Shown: positions 7,461 to 16,420 of the stretch, one piece after another
Layout of the letters: every line of letters begins with the position of its first letter
How positions within the stretch are numbered: position 1 is the stretch's first letter
Source of the DNA: Peribacillus asahii
GTDB lineage: Bacteria; Bacillota; Bacilli; Bacillales; DSM-1321
Assembly: GCF_003570725.1 (NCBI RefSeq)
Contig: NZ_QWVS01000046.1
Coordinates: 1 to 37,490, forward strand
DNA length: 37,490 nt
Direction: 5' to 3'
Made by a program: the position numbers and the translations under genes
Notes under the pieces: model-generated
Told to the model about the DNA's origin: nothing
The model's input: the letters and a program-made list of their open reading frames with translations, nothing else
Database searches by the model: none

Positions 7461-8558
7461 TTACTCATCAATTTGTTTTGAATTTTTACGAATAACTCCA
7501 ACCCCCCAAAGGAGCAAGGGAATACCTATCATATTTATGGGGAGAACAAATGGAAGCCAATATTTTTCAAGATAAGAAACAGACGCTACGTTATTATTAG
7601 GATAAATCAAAGAAAGTACTATTGAAGCTATTGCTACAAACCAAATAACCTTTCGCCAATCCTTTATATTTAGCCATTGAGCTATCCCATAACTAGATAC
7701 GAATAGATAAATGGACAATTTTATAAATATACTGAAGATCCATATAACAGTCACAATTATTTCTATATTTTGTAGGAATTGCATAAGCGATATGTATCTC
7801 GCCATCTCAAAAAATGGATACCATAGTCTTGAAGACAAATTTGCTCCAAATACCATTAGAATTTCTAGCGTTGAAATAGTCACTAAAATAGCTACAACGC
7901 CTACACCCCATACAGCCCAAGTTACTCCTTTTTTCGGTTCTTCTGTAAAAGAGAGTAGCATCATTATTAAAACCGACTCACCATAAAACGATACAGGCGT
8001 TAAACCTCCTTGTAAAATAGATTTTAATCCTGAGTCAGTATAAACGGGTAGAATCTTATCCCATTCTATATTATTAAGATTAAGGAACAAAGTAATAATA
8101 ACCATTAAAAATATCAACGGGCCCATGATTTCACTACACCGCCCAATGCCTTCAATCCCCCCTATGCAATTCACATAAATTACTAAAAGTAATAAAAGGA
8201 CAATTAAAATAAACAATGGGGTTCTTGTAAATAAAGTCATTTGGATTATTTCTGATGATTGACGAAAAATAACTCCGATCACAGAAAGCCAATGGATAAA
8301 ATATGGAATCACTATTATTCTCCCTAACCATTTCCCTAATATGATTTGACTATACTGAATGAATGTTTGGTTAGGATAGAGAAGACTTAGTTTTCCTGCA
8401 GCAAAGGTGATTCCTATTCCTGCCAACCCAGCAAAAACAAATGAGATCCAAGCGTCCTGCTTTGCTTCCTCAATAGCAGGTGATTGTGTCAGTAACAAAA
8501 CCATTCCAATTTCTAGAGATGCAATCATCCAAAATATTTGATACTTGGAAATTTTCAT
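7461..8558 (-). CDS. spore germination protein, GerB/GerKB family membrane permease subunit
   Basis: 365 residues, almost entirely hydrophobic, with about ten membrane helices of the APC-like GerB fold. It opens MKISKYQIFWMIASLEIGM and contains FTRTPLFIL and a GGIEGIGR loop. In germinant receptors the B subunit is thought to bind the germinant in the spore inner membrane. It overlaps the GerC-type gene by 4 bp (its ATG at 8558 lies before that gene's stop at 8555), which indicates tight co-translation. Gene order A-C-B is one of the usual variants. Like other ger operons it should be made in the forespore under sigma-G. The germinant cannot be predicted. Confidence 0.9.
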   Translation of the reverse strand: MKISKYQIFWMIASLEIGMVLLLTQSPAIEEAKQDAWISFVFAGLAGIGITFAAGKLSLLYPNQTFIQYSQIILGKWLGRIIVIPYFIHWLSVIGVIFRQSSEIIQMTLFTRTPLFILIVLLLLLVIYVNCIGGIEGIGRCSEIMGPLIFLMVIITLFLNLNNIEWDKILPVYTDSGLKSILQGGLTPVSFYGESVLIMMLLSFTEEPKKGVTWAVWGVGVVAILVTISTLEILMVFGANLSSRLWYPFFEMARYISLMQFLQNIEIIVTVIWIFSIFIKLSIYLFVSSYGIAQWLNIKDWRKVIWFVAIASIVLSLIYPNNNVASVSYLEKYWLPFVLPINMIGIPLLLWGVGVIRKNSKQIDE

Positions 8559-9745
8559 TTCTGAATCTCACTTTCTTTCAAATGTAATGGAGAACCAGTT
8601 ACCCCAGTTCGCTCAATATGTATGTCCACTTTAACTGTAATATCTGCATCTGAGAATTTCTTGCTCCAATACTTTTTCCATATTTTCCATTTTCGAGGGT
8701 ATTTCTTATGAACGGATTGTCCAAAACCCAAAATATCTGTTTTATATTCTTTTTGAACTTTTGTAATGGTACTTATCATATGATTTTGCAAATTCTTATT
8801 AAATGAACGTTCTATTATTTGAAGATTCTTCGGCTGCTTTAGGTCTAATTCTGTATTATTTTCACGAACCACCCCTGTTCCGGAAAGCGTTATATGAAAT
8901 TCCACTCGATCATTTTGTATAATGGGTTGGATCTTACTTTTAAAATTCATACCCAGAATACCTACATTTCCTTCTTCTCTTAATAAATTTGTGGTTAATT
9001 TATGAGTATTTAACTTGTTAATAATCCACAATCTATCAACTGCCTCCCGATAGGATAAAAATCCAACCAACTCAAGATCCTGATTGAAAATAGCTCTCCC
9101 ACCAATCCGGAAGGTCTCGGTATCCTTTTCTTTCTCCTGGTTCCCTTCTTTTTTAGAACTAATAATTTCAAGAATCGGTAATGTCGGACTAATTCCCTCT
9201 GAACTCGCATCTTCCAAAAAATCCTTAAACGTAGTGCTTTCTGGTCCTGCTGTACTTTGGAACATTTTCATTGCAGCAGTAGAAGGCATATCTTCCATCT
9301 TGTACGGTACCTCCAGCAAATCCAATGCATCACCGTTTTTTAAAACAAAAAAGTTCGTTCGTATGGGAAGTTCAGGCTCCCGACTGTATATATCAAGGAT
9401 GTTCGATATTCCATTTCTGGCTAAGCGTTCCCCAATTACAATGACCTTCTGATGACTTGAGAAAACTTTCCTTGAGAGCTTTCTTTGCAAATTCTGAGTT
9501 ACATCCAAAAGACTTTTCCCTGTCGCTGTTTCAACTATGTATCCTTTGCCTTGACCACTACTTCTCTCACCAACTTCCCCTGGAACAACAATCTGAGCAC
9601 TGCCAATATAATCTCCATCTTCATTTTGGTCGAAACCCCACCCCAATATGATCGCCTGATTGTTTATTTCTCTTTCATCCCAGCATCCGGTAGTTAAAAA
9701 CATACAAACTAGTATAATAAGACATATTTTTAATTTTTTGATCAT
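8555..9745 (-). CDS. spore germination lipoprotein, Ger(x)C family
   Basis: 396 residues. A lipoprotein signal peptide, MIKKLKICLIILVCMFLTTG with Cys21, is followed by WDEREINNQAIILGWGFDQ, the hallmark start of GerC proteins. The rest is a soluble three-domain body exposed outside the inner spore membrane. It sits between the A and B subunits, with a 20-bp gap to A and a 4-bp overlap with B. The length is normal, with no break. It is expected to be diacylglycerylated and to be part of the receptor complex. Confidence 0.92.
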   Translation of the reverse strand: MIKKLKICLIILVCMFLTTGCWDEREINNQAIILGWGFDQNEDGDYIGSAQIVVPGEVGERSSGQGKGYIVETATGKSLLDVTQNLQRKLSRKVFSSHQKVIVIGERLARNGISNILDIYSREPELPIRTNFFVLKNGDALDLLEVPYKMEDMPSTAAMKMFQSTAGPESTTFKDFLEDASSEGISPTLPILEIISSKKEGNQEKEKDTETFRIGGRAIFNQDLELVGFLSYREAVDRLWIINKLNTHKLTTNLLREEGNVGILGMNFKSKIQPIIQNDRVEFHITLSGTGVVRENNTELDLKQPKNLQIIERSFNKNLQNHMISTITKVQKEYKTDILGFGQSVHKKYPRKWKIWKKYWSKKFSDADITVKVDIHIERTGVTGSPLHLKESEIQK

Positions 9746-9765
9746 CTCATCATTCGTTCCTTCCT

Positions 9766-11325
9766 TCAGGTTTTCGTCCGTCGCCCTTCAGGAATACGGG
9801 TTTTATCTTGACCAGCTACCTTTATAGGTCGGCGATGCATACTCCATCTAGGTGCTCGTACCAAAACATCCTTTAGATATTTTGGATTTTGCGGGGCAAT
9901 CGGACTTAAATAGGGAACCCCAAAGGATTGAAGATGAACAAGATGAATAAGGATGGCAACTATTCCCAGAATGACTCCATAGAGACCAAACAGTCCTGCT
10001 AGGATAAGTATAGGAAAGCGAAGGAGCCTGTATGCAGTGCCGAAATTATATCGCGGTACTGCGAATGATGCTATTCCTGTGGCTGCTACCACAATAACCA
10101 TGGGAGCAGAGATAATACCAGCTTCTACAGCAGCTTCCCCTATAACAAGCGCTCCTACAATACTAACAGCTGAACCAATTGACTTTGGAAGCCGTATCCC
10201 AGCTTCACGTAAAGCTTCGAACATCAGCTCCATCATAAAAGCTTCAAACAACAGCGGAAATGGGACATCCTCTCGTGCAGATGCTATACTTATTAACAAA
10301 TTTGTTGGAATTAACTGTGGGTGAAAAGTTGTTACTGCAACGTATATAGAGGGAAGCAGTAATGAAATATTGAATAAAATATAGCGAATCCAGCGAATAA
10401 AGGTTACATAAATAAACCGTTCATAGTAGTCTTCAGCGGCCTGCAACCCCGACCAAAAGGTCATGGGAACAATCAGAACAAATGGAGTATTGTCCACAAA
10501 TATGGATACCTTCCCTTCCAGTAAACTACCGCAAACGATATCAGGGCGTTCGGTGTTTTGAATCTGCGGAAATGGAGAAAAGGGAAAATCTTCAACAAAC
10601 TCTTCAATATAACCAGTCTCGATAACTCCATCAATTTCAATCGACTCGAGTCTCTTTCGTACTTCCTCAATAACAGAATCACTTGCAATTTTTTCAATAT
10701 ATACAACTGCTACATCCGTTTTTGAAAGTTTACCAATTGTAAATGACTCTATCTTCAATCTAGGGCTCCTAATTCGTTTTCGGATTAAGCTTGTATTCAC
10801 ACGTAATGTTTCTGTAAACCCGTCTCTTGGACCACGTATGACGGTTTCGGAGGAAGGCTCTTCAATTGACCGTTTTTCAAAACCTTTTAAATCTGCAAGT
10901 AAAGCAGTTGTTTCTCCCTCGACTAGAACGGCGACATTTGCCGTTAATATCCCATTAATTAATTCATTTACATTCTTGGTTGATTTTATTTGAGCAACCG
11001 CACGAAGCTGATTTGCAACAAATTCTTCAAATATAAATACTTCACATTTTTTTTCAGATGTCCTAACAGGATTTAACATCATCTCATCGAGAGATTTTGT
11101 GTCACATAAACCATCAATATAAACAAAAAGTAATTTTGTTTTATTGTTTATAGGTACAACACGAAACACAACATCAGAACATTGTTGAAAAATATCTCGC
11201 AAAAAACATTCATTGGCCGAAAGGTCTGAACTTATTAATTTATCTGGTTCTTCATTAGAAAAAGAATCAATCATTTCTGAAAGCTTAAATTTTTTTCTTT
11301 TTCTTAAGTTCAGAAGTAATTTCAT
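9766..11325 (-). CDS. spore germination protein, GerA family
   Basis: 519 residues with the standard GerA layout: a hydrophilic N-terminal half (to about 290) of two domains, then about five membrane helices and a short basic tail. Family stretches include VRGPRDGFTETLRVNTSLIR, GKVSIFVDNTPFVLIVP, and MMELMFEALREAGIRLPKS followed by GALVIGEAAVEAGIIS. First gene of the operon. The ATG at 11325 is preceded by AGGAGATGACTGGTC. No convincing sigma-G promoter could be picked by eye in the short upstream region. Complete and apparently functional. Confidence 0.93.
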   Translation of the reverse strand: MKLLLNLRKRKKFKLSEMIDSFSNEEPDKLISSDLSANECFLRDIFQQCSDVVFRVVPINNKTKLLFVYIDGLCDTKSLDEMMLNPVRTSEKKCEVFIFEEFVANQLRAVAQIKSTKNVNELINGILTANVAVLVEGETTALLADLKGFEKRSIEEPSSETVIRGPRDGFTETLRVNTSLIRKRIRSPRLKIESFTIGKLSKTDVAVVYIEKIASDSVIEEVRKRLESIEIDGVIETGYIEEFVEDFPFSPFPQIQNTERPDIVCGSLLEGKVSIFVDNTPFVLIVPMTFWSGLQAAEDYYERFIYVTFIRWIRYILFNISLLLPSIYVAVTTFHPQLIPTNLLISIASAREDVPFPLLFEAFMMELMFEALREAGIRLPKSIGSAVSIVGALVIGEAAVEAGIISAPMVIVVAATGIASFAVPRYNFGTAYRLLRFPILILAGLFGLYGVILGIVAILIHLVHLQSFGVPYLSPIAPQNPKYLKDVLVRAPRWSMHRRPIKVAGQDKTRIPEGRRTKT

Positions 11326-11482
11326 GACCAGTCATCTCCTCTCGCAGTATAGTTTTCCAGAAAAGAGATGAATTATTCTAGTTTGATTTCCAACATCCAA
11401 AATATGGATAATCAAGAGTGGGCGGTTCCGTATTTTCTGAAGAAGGACTTTTTATTTAACCGTTTGATGGTAAACGGCAAAT

Positions 11483-11511
11483 AATCCCCACATGTATGTC
11501 AGATGGGGATT
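11483..11511. terminator. hairpin at the start of the truncated MFS gene
   Basis: AATCCCCA and TGGGGATT form a perfect 8-bp stem around a 13-base loop. It overlaps the first codons of the MFS fragment, so it is more likely a relic or terminator than part of a working gene start. No T-run follows on the plus strand. Confidence 0.35.
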
Positions 11512-12061
11512 GAGTTTAGATAGCTGGTTAAAAGTAATACAAGAAACTGGCAAAATTGTTGACAAAGGTATCAGCCCTGCTAATGCAGGCTGGATACTAT
11601 CATTGATGCAACTTGCTATTTTACCCATTACTTTTATTGTGCCAATCTTGGCTGGTGGTATGTCAAATCAACGTATTTTAGTTATTACGACATCAGTATT
11701 ATATCTGTTCAGGATTTTCGGACTACTCTACGGAGGATATTTTATTCTTATTCTATCGGTAATTCTAATGGGCATCGCGGTGGGCAGTAGTTTTAGCCTA
11801 TCCATGATGTTTTTCAGTCTTCGAACCAAGACGTCCCATCAATCAGCAGAATTATCAGGCATGGCACAGTCTATAGGATATCTTCTTGCAGCTATTGGTC
11901 CCGCTCTTTTTGGAATACTGCATGTCATCACGAAAGGCTGGACAGTACCTTTATCTATGATCATAATTGCGGCCATTCTACTCCTCATTTTAGGTCTAGG
12001 TGCAGGAAGGGACGCTTTTATTGGATTAGAAAAGACTGACAACAAGGAGGTTCAACAATGA
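11492..12061 (+). pseudogene. MFS transporter, CynX/NimT-like, C-terminal half only
   Basis: 189 residues covering about six membrane helices. SPANAGWILSLMQLAILPIT and FIVPILAGGMSNQRILVIT are typical of the second half of CynX/NimT-type MFS transporters, whose full length is about 400 residues. The N-terminal half is missing and no ribosome binding site stands before the first ATG; instead a hairpin spans that point. Its stop overlaps the next gene's start (ATGA at 12058-12061), so the two were once translationally coupled. It is preserved in frame but is unlikely to make a working transporter. Confidence 0.7.
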
Positions 12062-12684
12062 AAAAACTTTCGCGAACCAGAACAGTATTGATTCTGTCTT
12101 TCCTTGTTATTGTGTGGGGGGTTAATTGGCCATTATCAAAACTGGCACTTGACTATATACCTCCCTTACTTTTTGCTGGAATAAGAACTGTTCTAGGTGG
12201 TATTGTATTGCTCATTTTTGCATTGCCAAGATATCAGCAATTAAGGCTAAGGGAAACTTGGCATTTATACTTAATTTCTGCTTTGCTTAACATCATTATT
12301 TTTTACGGGCTTCAAACTATTGGGTTAAGCTATATGCCAGCTAGACTCTTTTCAACTATAGTGTTTATCGAGCCGGTCTTACTTGGAATCTTTTCATGGC
12401 TTTGGCTTGGAGAAGCCATGTATGGATTAAAGGTCATTGGACTAATACTCGGTTTTGCCGGTGTTGCAATTATAAGCAGAGGTGGTTTTACCGGTGATAT
12501 ATCTGCTATTGGAATTTTCCTTGCACTTAAATCAGCAATTGGTTGGGGATTAGGAACAGTATTTGTGAAGAAAACAGGTAATTGTGTAGATTCCATATGG
12601 ATGGTTACCATGCAGCTTCTCATGGGTGGGATCTTCTTATTATGTGTAGGTTCAAGCATTGAAAGCTGGTCAAGTATCGAATGA
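12058..12684 (+). pseudogene. EamA/DMT-family transporter, C-terminally truncated
   Basis: 208 residues against about 300 for the family. The first EamA repeat is complete (VWGVNWPLSKLALDYIPP, then FIEPVLLGIFSWLWLGE, helices 1-5). The second repeat (SAIGWGLGTVFVKKTGN onward) breaks off after about two helices at ...SIESWSSIE. The ribosome binding site is AAGGAGGTTCAACA, inside the preceding MFS remnant, with a 4-bp overlap. Sequence past 12684 no longer reads as this family in any frame, so foreign DNA joins there. DMT exporters move small metabolites or amino acids; the substrate is not predictable. Confidence 0.7.
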
Positions 12685-12864
12685 GGTATCTAATTTTAGA
12701 TAATCATCCAATGCCTTATCGTCTTCTTCGTATTTCCACACTTGCTGTACTTTTTCTTCAAATGTTTCTAGACCCATTTCCTGAATTTCAATTATTTCTG
12801 AACAGGATTCAACGTAACCTAAAAAAGTACAAATTGAGTATATTACTATATTTTCAAAAGTTGT
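12670..12864 (-). pseudogene. unrecognised gene fragment, opposite strand to the EamA remnant
   Basis: An open minus-strand frame without a start reads, among others, GYVESCSEIIEIQEMGLETF, EEKVQQVWKYEEDDKALDDY and LKLDT. The charged, helix-like composition looks coding. The plus-strand alternative is a low-complexity Leu/Ile/Phe mixture. The stop at 12670-12672 lies inside the EamA sequence, so this fragment was fused to it by rearrangement around 12680. Family unknown. Confidence 0.3.
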
Positions 12865-12868
12865 CTAA

Positions 12869-12983
12869 GTCACAATTAGTTGTTCAGGCCATACTCGAGG
12901 TGTCTATGCCAGGAGTAAGTTGTATGCTTACATCAAGTATAACAAACGTGCATTCGATATATCACAATTACTATTCGTAAAAT
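12869..12983 (+). pseudogene. unrecognised C-terminal fragment ending in the dif-like site
   Basis: A short plus-strand frame bounded by stops reads SCSGHTRGVYARSKLYAYIK then YNKRAFDISQLLFVK and TGA. The composition looks coding but no start or family is evident. Its last codons overlap the 32-bp inverted-repeat site at 12970-13001. Confidence 0.25.
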
Positions 12984-13001
12984 GATTGTTATACGAATAG
13001 T
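12970..13001. repeat. dif-like inverted repeat, site A
   Basis: ACTATTCGTA and TACGAATAGT are perfect 10-bp inverted arms around a 12-bp centre, 32 bp in all. It matches site B (24956-24987), next to a xerS-type recombinase pseudogene, at 26 of 32 positions in the same orientation. Arm and centre layout is reminiscent of Xer recombination sites, but the 12-bp centre is longer than the usual 6-bp Xer core. It is not the known B. subtilis dif sequence. Confidence 0.5.
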
Positions 13002-13061
13002 TTAAGTAATTTAAAGTTTATTTTTTAACCACTCTCTCCTTTTCCTTTAGGAAATTCTGAG

Positions 13062-13112
13062 TGATGTTGCTTTAAAATAAAGTTTGATCAAAAATACCTC
13101 ACAAATCCGTAT
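13062..13112 (+). repeat. about 50-bp imperfect direct repeat, copy 1
   Basis: The segment starting GATGTTGCTTTAAAATAAAG resembles 24414-24464 (GATGTAGCTATGAAATAAAG); both continue with TTTGAT and later AAATCC.TATT. It lies 60 bp after dif-like site A. The origin is unknown; it could be the end of a lost element. Confidence 0.4.
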
Positions 13113-13295
13113 TTTACGGTAAATAAGAAGAATCCATTTTGAAAAAAGAGGATCAAAATGGGTTCTTATCTAGCAGATTTAAGTTTCAGTTTTATAAAAA
13201 AGTTTGATCATTTTCCACCTGTGTTGCTCTATAATCGCGCCCGTGGGGCTAAGACCTCGTCCGCAAAATAGTTCGCCCCCTACTTGTAGAAACGA

Positions 13296-13429
13296 GGCCA
13301 CTGAAAAAGTGGTTTCTTTGAACGATGAACAGAGATCTCCATCAATATACAGTAAATAAAAGAAGGCATTTATCTACATATAGTAGGTGATTGCTTTCTT
13401 ATTTTTCAAAATAGACTTTTTCAGTGCCC
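13296..13429. mobile_element. 134-bp MITE with 15-bp terminal inverted repeats
   Basis: The left end GGCCACTGAAAAAGT and right end ACTTTTTCAGTGCCC are inverse copies with one mismatch. TTGTAGAAA occurs on both sides (13284-13292 and 13430-13438), three bases off the left end, consistent with a target duplication. The interior has no ORF. The ends resemble those of IS1182-type elements, which would supply the transposase; that assignment is from memory. Confidence 0.7.
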
Positions 13430-13538
13430 TTGTAGAAAGGCTGGTTGGGACAATGATCTCGTATAACAAGCGAAGCTATGACACTATGAGGAGGATTTAG
13501 GGATTACCGGCATTTATATTTTTGAAGGAGGAATTTTA

Positions 13539-13679
13539 ATGAATCCAGTCATCGGTCTAGATGTAGCAAAAGGTGAAAATCAGGTTCAAGCATACTTGGA
13601 AAGAAAGAAGCCCTACAAGAAAAGTTTCAAAGTAAAACATGACCTTGATGGGTTAGCTAGTACTCCTCAAGTTATTTAA
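13539..13679 (+). pseudogene. IS110-family transposase, N-terminal fragment
   Basis: 46 codons reading MNPVIGLDVAKGENQVQAYL, then ERKKPYKKSFKVKHDLDGLA, and a stop. GLDVAK contains the first acidic residue of the DEDD site of IS110 transposases (full length about 400). The start is backed by GAAGGAGGAATTTTA. The remainder is deleted; the adjoining sequence is the terminator of the alcohol dehydrogenase operon. Confidence 0.75.
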
Positions 13680-13701
13680 AGTGATAACTGATTTCTCAAA
13701 A

Positions 13702-13737
13702 AAAATAGCAATGCAAATTAAACTGCACTGCTATTTT
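13702..13737 (-). terminator. intrinsic terminator of the permease-aldH-adh operon
   Basis: On the minus strand AATAGCAGTGCA pairs with TGCATTGCTATT (one G-T pair) around an 8-base loop and is followed by a run of eight T. It lies about 45 bp after the stop codon of the alcohol dehydrogenase. Confidence 0.8.
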
Positions 13738-13778
13738 CGAAATCTCTTTATACCCTTCTCGACTGCTCAATAAAATCT

Positions 13779-14984
13779 TCAATTATGAGCTGCAATCTTA
13801 CTATCTCCTAATTTTTCAACGACTACGCCGTCAAATGTAGCTTTATAAATTTTATAGATATCCTCTTTTAATAAAGGCATTGGACTACGAGCTAATATAC
13901 GTTTTTGCTCAATCGCATCATTAGTTAAACTTTCAAGCGCATCCTCAGGAATGTTAAATCCTTTTAAAGTAGATGGAATGTTTACATCTTCTACTAATCG
14001 TTTTAACTCTGCTACACATCTATATGAAGCTTCTTCTTGTGAAAGATTTGCAGAGCTAAAGCCCATTGCATCGTAAATATCTTTCATTCGCTTTTCACAA
14101 CTTTGGCGAATGTAGCCCATTACATAAGGAAGCAATACGGCATTTGAGTCACCGTGTGCAATGTGGAATTGGCCACCGATAGGGTAAGCTAACGCGTGAA
14201 CACCAGCAACTCCAGCATTGAAGAATGCAAGACCTGCAAGGTAACTTCCATAGCTCATATCAGTACGAGCTTGTTTGTCTTGACCGTTCGATACAGCTGT
14301 GCGAATCGAGTTGCTGATTAGGCGAATTGCTTGCAATGCTAATGCATCAGAAACAACGCTCGCATTTTTAGAAATATAAGCTTCTACTGCATGTGTAAGT
14401 GCATCAACGCCTGTTGCAGCTGTTACTTTTGGAGGTAATGAAATCGTTAAAGCAGGATCGACAATCGCAACATCAGCTAATAAGTAGTCATGCGCTACAA
14501 CATCTTTTGTCGTTTCTAGAGATAAAACGGAAATATTCGTCACCTCTGAACCGGTCCCTGAAGTTGTAGGGATTAAGATTTTAGGAAGACCTTTTTTCGT
14601 AATCTCTTTCGTACCAGTTAAGTTTAAGTAGTCTTCTACTTTACCTTCATGTGGAGCTAATACCCCTGCAAGCTTAGTTAAATCCAACGCACTACCTCCA
14701 CCAACTCCAATAACCATGTCGAATTGATAGTCACGAGTGTAAGCAACCAATTTTTCTCCGATTGCTAGAGGTGGCTCAGGTACAACATCTGTATAAATTT
14801 CTGTTAAATAACCAGCTTCTTCAAGCGGATCCACAATTTTATTTGTTAATCCAATATCTTTTAAGAACGGGTCAGTTACTACAAGAATCTTGTTCACATT
14901 AAAGCGATTTACTTCATCCAAAAGGTGAGATAGAGAATCCCATCCAGTATAACTAATTGGTGTAAAGATAATTTTTTCAGACAT
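13779..14984 (-). CDS. iron-containing (type III) alcohol dehydrogenase
   Basis: 401 residues from the ATG at 14984, chosen because AAGGAGTGACC lies just upstream and because an extension to 15014 would overlap the aldehyde dehydrogenase stop. The NAD-binding GVGGGSALDLTK is at 93-104. Metal ligands are Asp194 and His198 (GVDALTHAVEAY), His263 (AGVHALAYP) and His277 (HIAHGDSN), the full set for group III ADH. The reaction is NAD(P)-linked alcohol/aldehyde interconversion. It is last in an operon after a permease and an aldehyde dehydrogenase, so the natural reading is imported alcohol to aldehyde to acid. Candidate substrates (4-hydroxybutyrate, diols, choline-like, hydroxyalkyl sulfonates) cannot be told apart from sequence. 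Confidence 0.9.
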   Translation of the reverse strand: MSEKIIFTPISYTGWDSLSHLLDEVNRFNVNKILVVTDPFLKDIGLTNKIVDPLEEAGYLTEIYTDVVPEPPLAIGEKLVAYTRDYQFDMVIGVGGGSALDLTKLAGVLAPHEGKVEDYLNLTGTKEITKKGLPKILIPTTSGTGSEVTNISVLSLETTKDVVAHDYLLADVAIVDPALTISLPPKVTAATGVDALTHAVEAYISKNASVVSDALALQAIRLISNSIRTAVSNGQDKQARTDMSYGSYLAGLAFFNAGVAGVHALAYPIGGQFHIAHGDSNAVLLPYVMGYIRQSCEKRMKDIYDAMGFSSANLSQEEASYRCVAELKRLVEDVNIPSTLKGFNIPEDALESLTNDAIEQKRILARSPMPLLKEDIYKIYKATFDGVVVEKLGDSKIAAHN

Positions 14985-14998
14985 TTTGGGGTCACTCC

Positions 14999-16420
14999 TT
15001 AAATTTGATTCCAAACGATAAGTTTCGTTTCAGTCATTTCATGGATTGCATATTTTAAACCTTCTTTACCCGTGCCACTTTCTTTTACGCCTCCGTACGG
15101 CATTTGATCTACACGGTAAGTTGGAATATCGTTAATCATGACACCGCCTACTTCAAACTCTTTTGAAGCTTTGAATGCTGTTTGAATGTCATTTGTGAAA
15201 ACCCCTGCTTGTAGGCCATAATTTGAATCATTAATTGCCGCAATCCCTTCTTCAACAGAAGAAATCCTGTTTACAACTACAATTGGTGCAAAAACTTCCT
15301 GGCAAGATACTTTTAGAGTGGAGTCTACATTCGTTAAAATGGTTGGCAAGAGGACTCCATTTTCAATATTGCCACCTGTTACAATTTCAGCACCGTTTCG
15401 GACAGCTTCTTGTATCCAGCTAAGTGCCCGTTCTTGTTCATCAGGATTGATCATTGCAGAAATATCCGTTGTTTCTGCAAGGGGGCTTCCAATGACTAAC
15501 TGCTTAGTAGCAGTTGTAAATTGTTCAATAAATTCATCGAATAATTCATTCATTACATAGGTACGTTGTAATGAAATGCAAACTTGACCTTGGTTTGAAA
15601 AAGCCCCAGTAACACATTTAGGAACGATTTGGGATAAATCAACATTTCTGTCGATAATTAAACCAGCGTTCGAGCCTAGTTCAAGAGCAACTTTTTTCAA
15701 GCCAGCTTTGTTGCGAATACCAATCCCAACAGAAGGACTTCCAGTAAATGTAATCATTTTCACTTTGTCGCTTGTAATCAATGCGTCACCAACGGTTCTA
15801 CCACTACCTGTAATAACGTTAAAAGCACCTTTAGGTAAAGCCGTTTGATCAATTAATTCAGCTAAAAACAGTGCTGAAAGAGGTGTTTGCGATGCAGGCT
15901 TAAGAACGATTGTATTCCCGGCTGCAATCGCAGGTCCCACTTTATGTGCTACTAAGTTTTGCGGGAAGTTAAATGGTGTAATGGCTCCAATTACACCAAG
16001 TGGTTGCTCAATTGTGTAACCGAAGCGATTTGCTCCGTTTTTCGCAGCATCCATCGGAATCATTTCTCCAGTTAAACGTTTTGCTTCTTCAGCCGCAAAT
16101 TTATAGGTTTCAATCGTACGATCTATTTCTCCCAATGCGAATTTCATTGGCTTTGCTGCTTCTAACGAGATAATTTCAGCTGCCTTTTGTCGATTTTCAA
16201 TGAATAGTTGTGCAATATGTTCTAAAATCGCTGCACGTTCATAGGCAGTCAGTTCTGCCATTTGTTTTCTTGTGTTGTAGGCTATGTCAATTACTTGTTC
16301 TACTTCTTCACTTGTTGCTTGTGGAATTTGAGCGATTACTTCTTTAGAGTAAGGGGAGTGAAGATCTACAAATTTCTCTGTAGTCTTCCATTCACCGTGT
16401 ACGTAATATTGCTTTTTCAT
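14999..16420 (-). CDS. NAD(P)-dependent aldehyde dehydrogenase (ALDH superfamily)
   Basis: 473 residues with a complete ALDH active site: Asn151 in PFNFP, Lys174 in VLKPAS, Glu247 in LELGSN, and Cys281 in GQVCISLQR. C-terminal QMPYGGVKESGTGKEGLKYA is also typical. It resembles the lactaldehyde / GapN-like branch more than betaine aldehyde dehydrogenase. It oxidises an aldehyde to a carboxylate in the cytoplasm. Its ATG directly follows the permease stop (TAAATG), and AGAGG of that gene's end serves as ribosome binding site. The alcohol dehydrogenase follows after 14 bp. The aldehyde made by that partner enzyme is the probable substrate. Confidence 0.9.
   Translation of the reverse strand: MKKQYYVHGEWKTTEKFVDLHSPYSKEVIAQIPQATSEEVEQVIDIAYNTRKQMAELTAYERAAILEHIAQLFIENRQKAAEIISLEAAKPMKFALGEIDRTIETYKFAAEEAKRLTGEMIPMDAAKNGANRFGYTIEQPLGVIGAITPFNFPQNLVAHKVGPAIAAGNTIVLKPASQTPLSALFLAELIDQTALPKGAFNVITGSGRTVGDALITSDKVKMITFTGSPSVGIGIRNKAGLKKVALELGSNAGLIIDRNVDLSQIVPKCVTGAFSNQGQVCISLQRTYVMNELFDEFIEQFTTATKQLVIGSPLAETTDISAMINPDEQERALSWIQEAVRNGAEIVTGGNIENGVLLPTILTNVDSTLKVSCQEVFAPIVVVNRISSVEEGIAAINDSNYGLQAGVFTNDIQTAFKASKEFEVGGVMINDIPTYRVDQMPYGGVKESGTGKEGLKYAIHEMTETKLIVWNQI

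Larger units (their letters stand above)
13210..13679 (+). mobile_element. IS110-family 5' end (non-coding leader plus transposase start), interrupted by a MITE
   Basis: The stretch before the transposase ATG contains G/C-rich structured sequence split by the MITE at 13296-13429: on one side ...CGCGCCCGTGGGGCTAAG..., on the other GGCTGGTTGGGACAATGATC. In IS110 elements this non-coding left end encodes the bridge RNA that guides transposition; that it does so here is inference from family layout. The left boundary is approximate. Only the first 46 codons of the transposase remain. Confidence 0.55.

Noticed and set aside
12681..12980. Plus-strand 99-codon ORF after the EamA remnant
   Set aside because: Low-complexity Leu/Ile/Phe composition with no ribosome binding site; shorter frames on both strands look more coding.
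12970..13001. Chromosomal dif site
   Set aside because: Sequence differs from the known B. subtilis dif and the centre is 12 bp rather than 6 bp; kept only as dif-like.
14985..15014. Ten-residue extension of the alcohol dehydrogenase
   Set aside because: It overlaps the aldehyde dehydrogenase stop; the ATG at 14984 has AAGGAGTG upstream and gives the family's usual N-terminus.
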